NCBI GenBank assembly: GCA_026261815.1 | Contig: JAMPIT010000886.1 | Coordinates: 22,240,001 to 22,304,000 of the forward strand | DNA: 64,000 nt | Direction: 5' to 3' | Origin: Monarcha castaneiventris obscurior | Taxonomy: Eukaryota > Chordata > Aves > Passeriformes > Monarchidae | Shown: one piece after another, positions 62,151 to 64,000 of the stretch | Layout: every line of letters begins with the position of its first letter | How positions within the stretch are numbered: the stretch's first letter is position 1 | The notes under the pieces: generated by a model | Told to the model about the DNA's origin: nothing | What the model saw: the letters and a program-made list of their open reading frames with translations, nothing else | Databases searched by the model: none | Position numbers and translations under genes: made by a program

Positions 62151-64000
62151 TAGCCTTGCTGGATATGGGGAAATTTGTTACCTTTAGCTTTGACAGGAAG
62201 ATAATTGCTGATGGTTAACAGAACTGTGCAGAATCCATTGGTTTTGCAGCAACACAAGCAATGGAATCTGCCTCAAGAAGTCAGTCTTTTCACATAAACT
62301 TCTGTATTCTGCTTCTTCATAAGAATTTTTTTTTCTTTTCTTGTTGCACCTAAGTGTATCTTTGTATTGGTAGCTTTGGAAGCTTATTGACCTGAATAGA
62401 AACAACATACCTTGCAATGACCAAGACTTGATGATGTAACATCTTTTCTTCTTCTTCTTTTTTTTTTTCCCCCAGTTTATTTTTTTTCTTTATTTTTAAG
62501 CACAGCTCTTGGGATCTTTATTTAAAACAGTTGCTAAAAGAAGGGGAGGAGTTGCCAATTGCTCGCCTTTGCTAACTGAAACCAAATTCTCTGTATATAA
62601 CTTGTTAAATGTAAATGATGAAAATATTAAAACTGGTCTCAGAGTTCAAAGGGAATAGAAAAAAAATTTAAGATAAAGCAGTAAATACTTAGTTAATACA
62701 AAAGATTTTAAAATCCATTTAAAATGCTAGAACTGAACTTAAAGGAGTTACTGTAAATTGGTCAGTGGCAATATTTCATGATCACTTTCTTAATTTTAAA
62801 GTTTTTCTGGACAAAGACTTGGTTGGATTTTTGCCAGAAATACTACAGTTCTCTGCAATATTTAACCACTGTATCAATATGCCTTTTTATCTTGTAGGGA
62901 TAAAACCATCTTTCCTGTCTCTGCATGCTTATTTTCTCAGGTCTGGACTGTGAGATACAGAATTGCCTGAAAAGCTTCTCTCACTCTTCCTCCCCTATAT
63001 GACAGGGAAAAATAAATTGGTTTTTAATAGCAGGAGAAGCAGAATCTATACATGTAGTGACCAGCAATATCATCTTACTCATCTTATTGGTAATGTTTTT
63101 TAACAGTCCTGGACTTCTTGAATCCTTTAAACAAGGAAGGCTTAGACTGATATTAGTAAATATCTCTATTATGGCTCTTTTTCCAAGAGGGGAATTCTGA
63201 CAAAAATAGAGCGATATTAGGCGTACACAGAGAGGATTATCTGGTCTCTCACAATACAGGTAATATATGCAGTACTTTGCTTCTAAAATGACTATTGATT
63301 TTGGGGTGTTCACCTTTAAAAGGTTTATGCTTGGATTAACTGAAAACCAGATTTACCTTCATACATACTTTTCTTCCCACTCTTCTTCATAACAACTTCC
63401 AAGCATTTATCTGCATACTACCTTCATCACTTCTCTTCAGTTTCCAAGTTTCCAACAAGTGTCCTCACATGCTGCTTTTTTTTATTTGTTTGTTTTGCCT
63501 CTAAGAGTAGGTTTCCCTGCATATACTTTTAAATCCATGTTCCTCTTCTCTGCTCACTTTGGGCTGTGTGCCAGTCTGTGTCCTTTCCTTTGGCTGCCTA
63601 CTTTGCTCTGTTCCAGTCTGCAGCAGCTGTGGATGCAGAGCTCAAAAAGCTCAGGTTCCCCTTGCATGTGCGAGCAAATTTCCTTCTGCATACCTTAAAT
63701 TGGTGAGCCAGAAAATGTTAAGATTCTGGGAACTGCTGACACTTAGCTTTCATGCCTGTATCCTATCTTCATAGCTTGGGAGGAAGGAGATTTGGGATTA
63801 AGCTGCCTTTTTTTTAATGTTGTTTTTTAATTAATCATATAGTTTGAGTCCCCATTGTGTTAAGGAAAAGGGAAATTCACAAAGTAATTTGAATTTCTTG
63901 GTCATTGAATTAATGTATATTTTTATACCAACAGTGGTTTAGTAGAGATTTCGTGTAAACTTTTTGTGTAAAAATTAGTTGCCACCACGCATTAATTTCC
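62151..64000. other. AT-rich noncoding stretch to window end
   Basis: No gene was recognised. A pyrimidine-rich tract (CTT units, then T and C runs) lies at about 62443-62500. The longest frame is 110 codons on the minus strand (62981-63313) with no known family. A GC-richer patch near 63550-63680 has overlapping + frames. Confidence 0.6.
62443..62500 (+). repeat. Pyrimidine-rich low-complexity tract
   Basis: CTT units followed by a T run, a C run and more T-rich sequence. Simple sequence only. Confidence 0.75.

Noticed and set aside
1..64000. CRISPR arrays, tRNA or rRNA genes, operons, phage or plasmid features
   Set aside because: No regularly spaced repeats, no tRNA box B or cloverleaf, no rRNA landmark, and the genomic texture is vertebrate, so prokaryotic features are not expected.

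Overview
This window looks like AT-rich nuclear DNA from a bird. The clearest sign is five to six fragments of CR1, the dominant LINE family of birds and other sauropsids. They carry the typical CR1 3' end (a GGTCCCTTCCAAC-type block followed by ATTCTGTGATTCTGTGA-like octamers), and one keeps a decayed stretch of the CR1 ORF2 reverse-transcriptase protein. The DNA is also poor in CpG and rich in poly-A/poly-T runs and in G3-4/T5-8 tracts, as expected of vertebrate intron or intergenic DNA. The species cannot be read from the sequence; a neoavian bird is a guess.

I found no host protein-coding gene, tRNA, rRNA, CRISPR array, operon or prokaryotic feature. The longest open frames (146 and 128 codons) are about what chance gives in 64 kb, have no recognisable domain, and the longest runs through a CR1. 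The window is therefore either part of a gene desert or the inside of a very large intron. Small exons, UTR exons or lncRNAs cannot be excluded without alignment or RNA data.

Layout. 1-8.6 kb: AT-rich filler, a G/T tract (5041-5118), a short CR1 tail (6985-7044) and a GC-richer island (about 7150-7570). 8.6-9.0 kb: a CpG-retaining block with homeodomain-type cores that resembles a conserved noncoding element (CNE). 9-24.7 kb: mostly featureless. 24690-24770: CR1 tail. 26.1-26.4 and 29.6-29.8 kb: CNE-like blocks. 33.2-33.6 kb: a CpG-rich block in an AT-rich setting. 34.1-34.6 kb: two matches to an old MIR/L2-type amniote repeat separated by unrelated DNA. 36.6-36.9 kb: CNE-like. 42261-42680 (+) and 44262-45006 (-): the two largest CR1 copies. 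46.7-47.3 kb: another CpG-retaining block. 50071-50312: two CR1 fragments back to back. 52.8, 54.2-54.5, 55.1-55.6, 60.1 and 62.1 kb: further CNE-like blocks. 59254-59334: a long imperfect hairpin.

If the CNE-like blocks are real, the window would be a regulatory landscape whose target gene lies outside it or whose exons flank it. That is inference from base composition and motif density. No new biological system could be demonstrated; the best leads are the 33.2-33.6 kb and 46.7-47.3 kb blocks, the hairpin at 59254-59334 and the split repeat at 34.1-34.6 kb.
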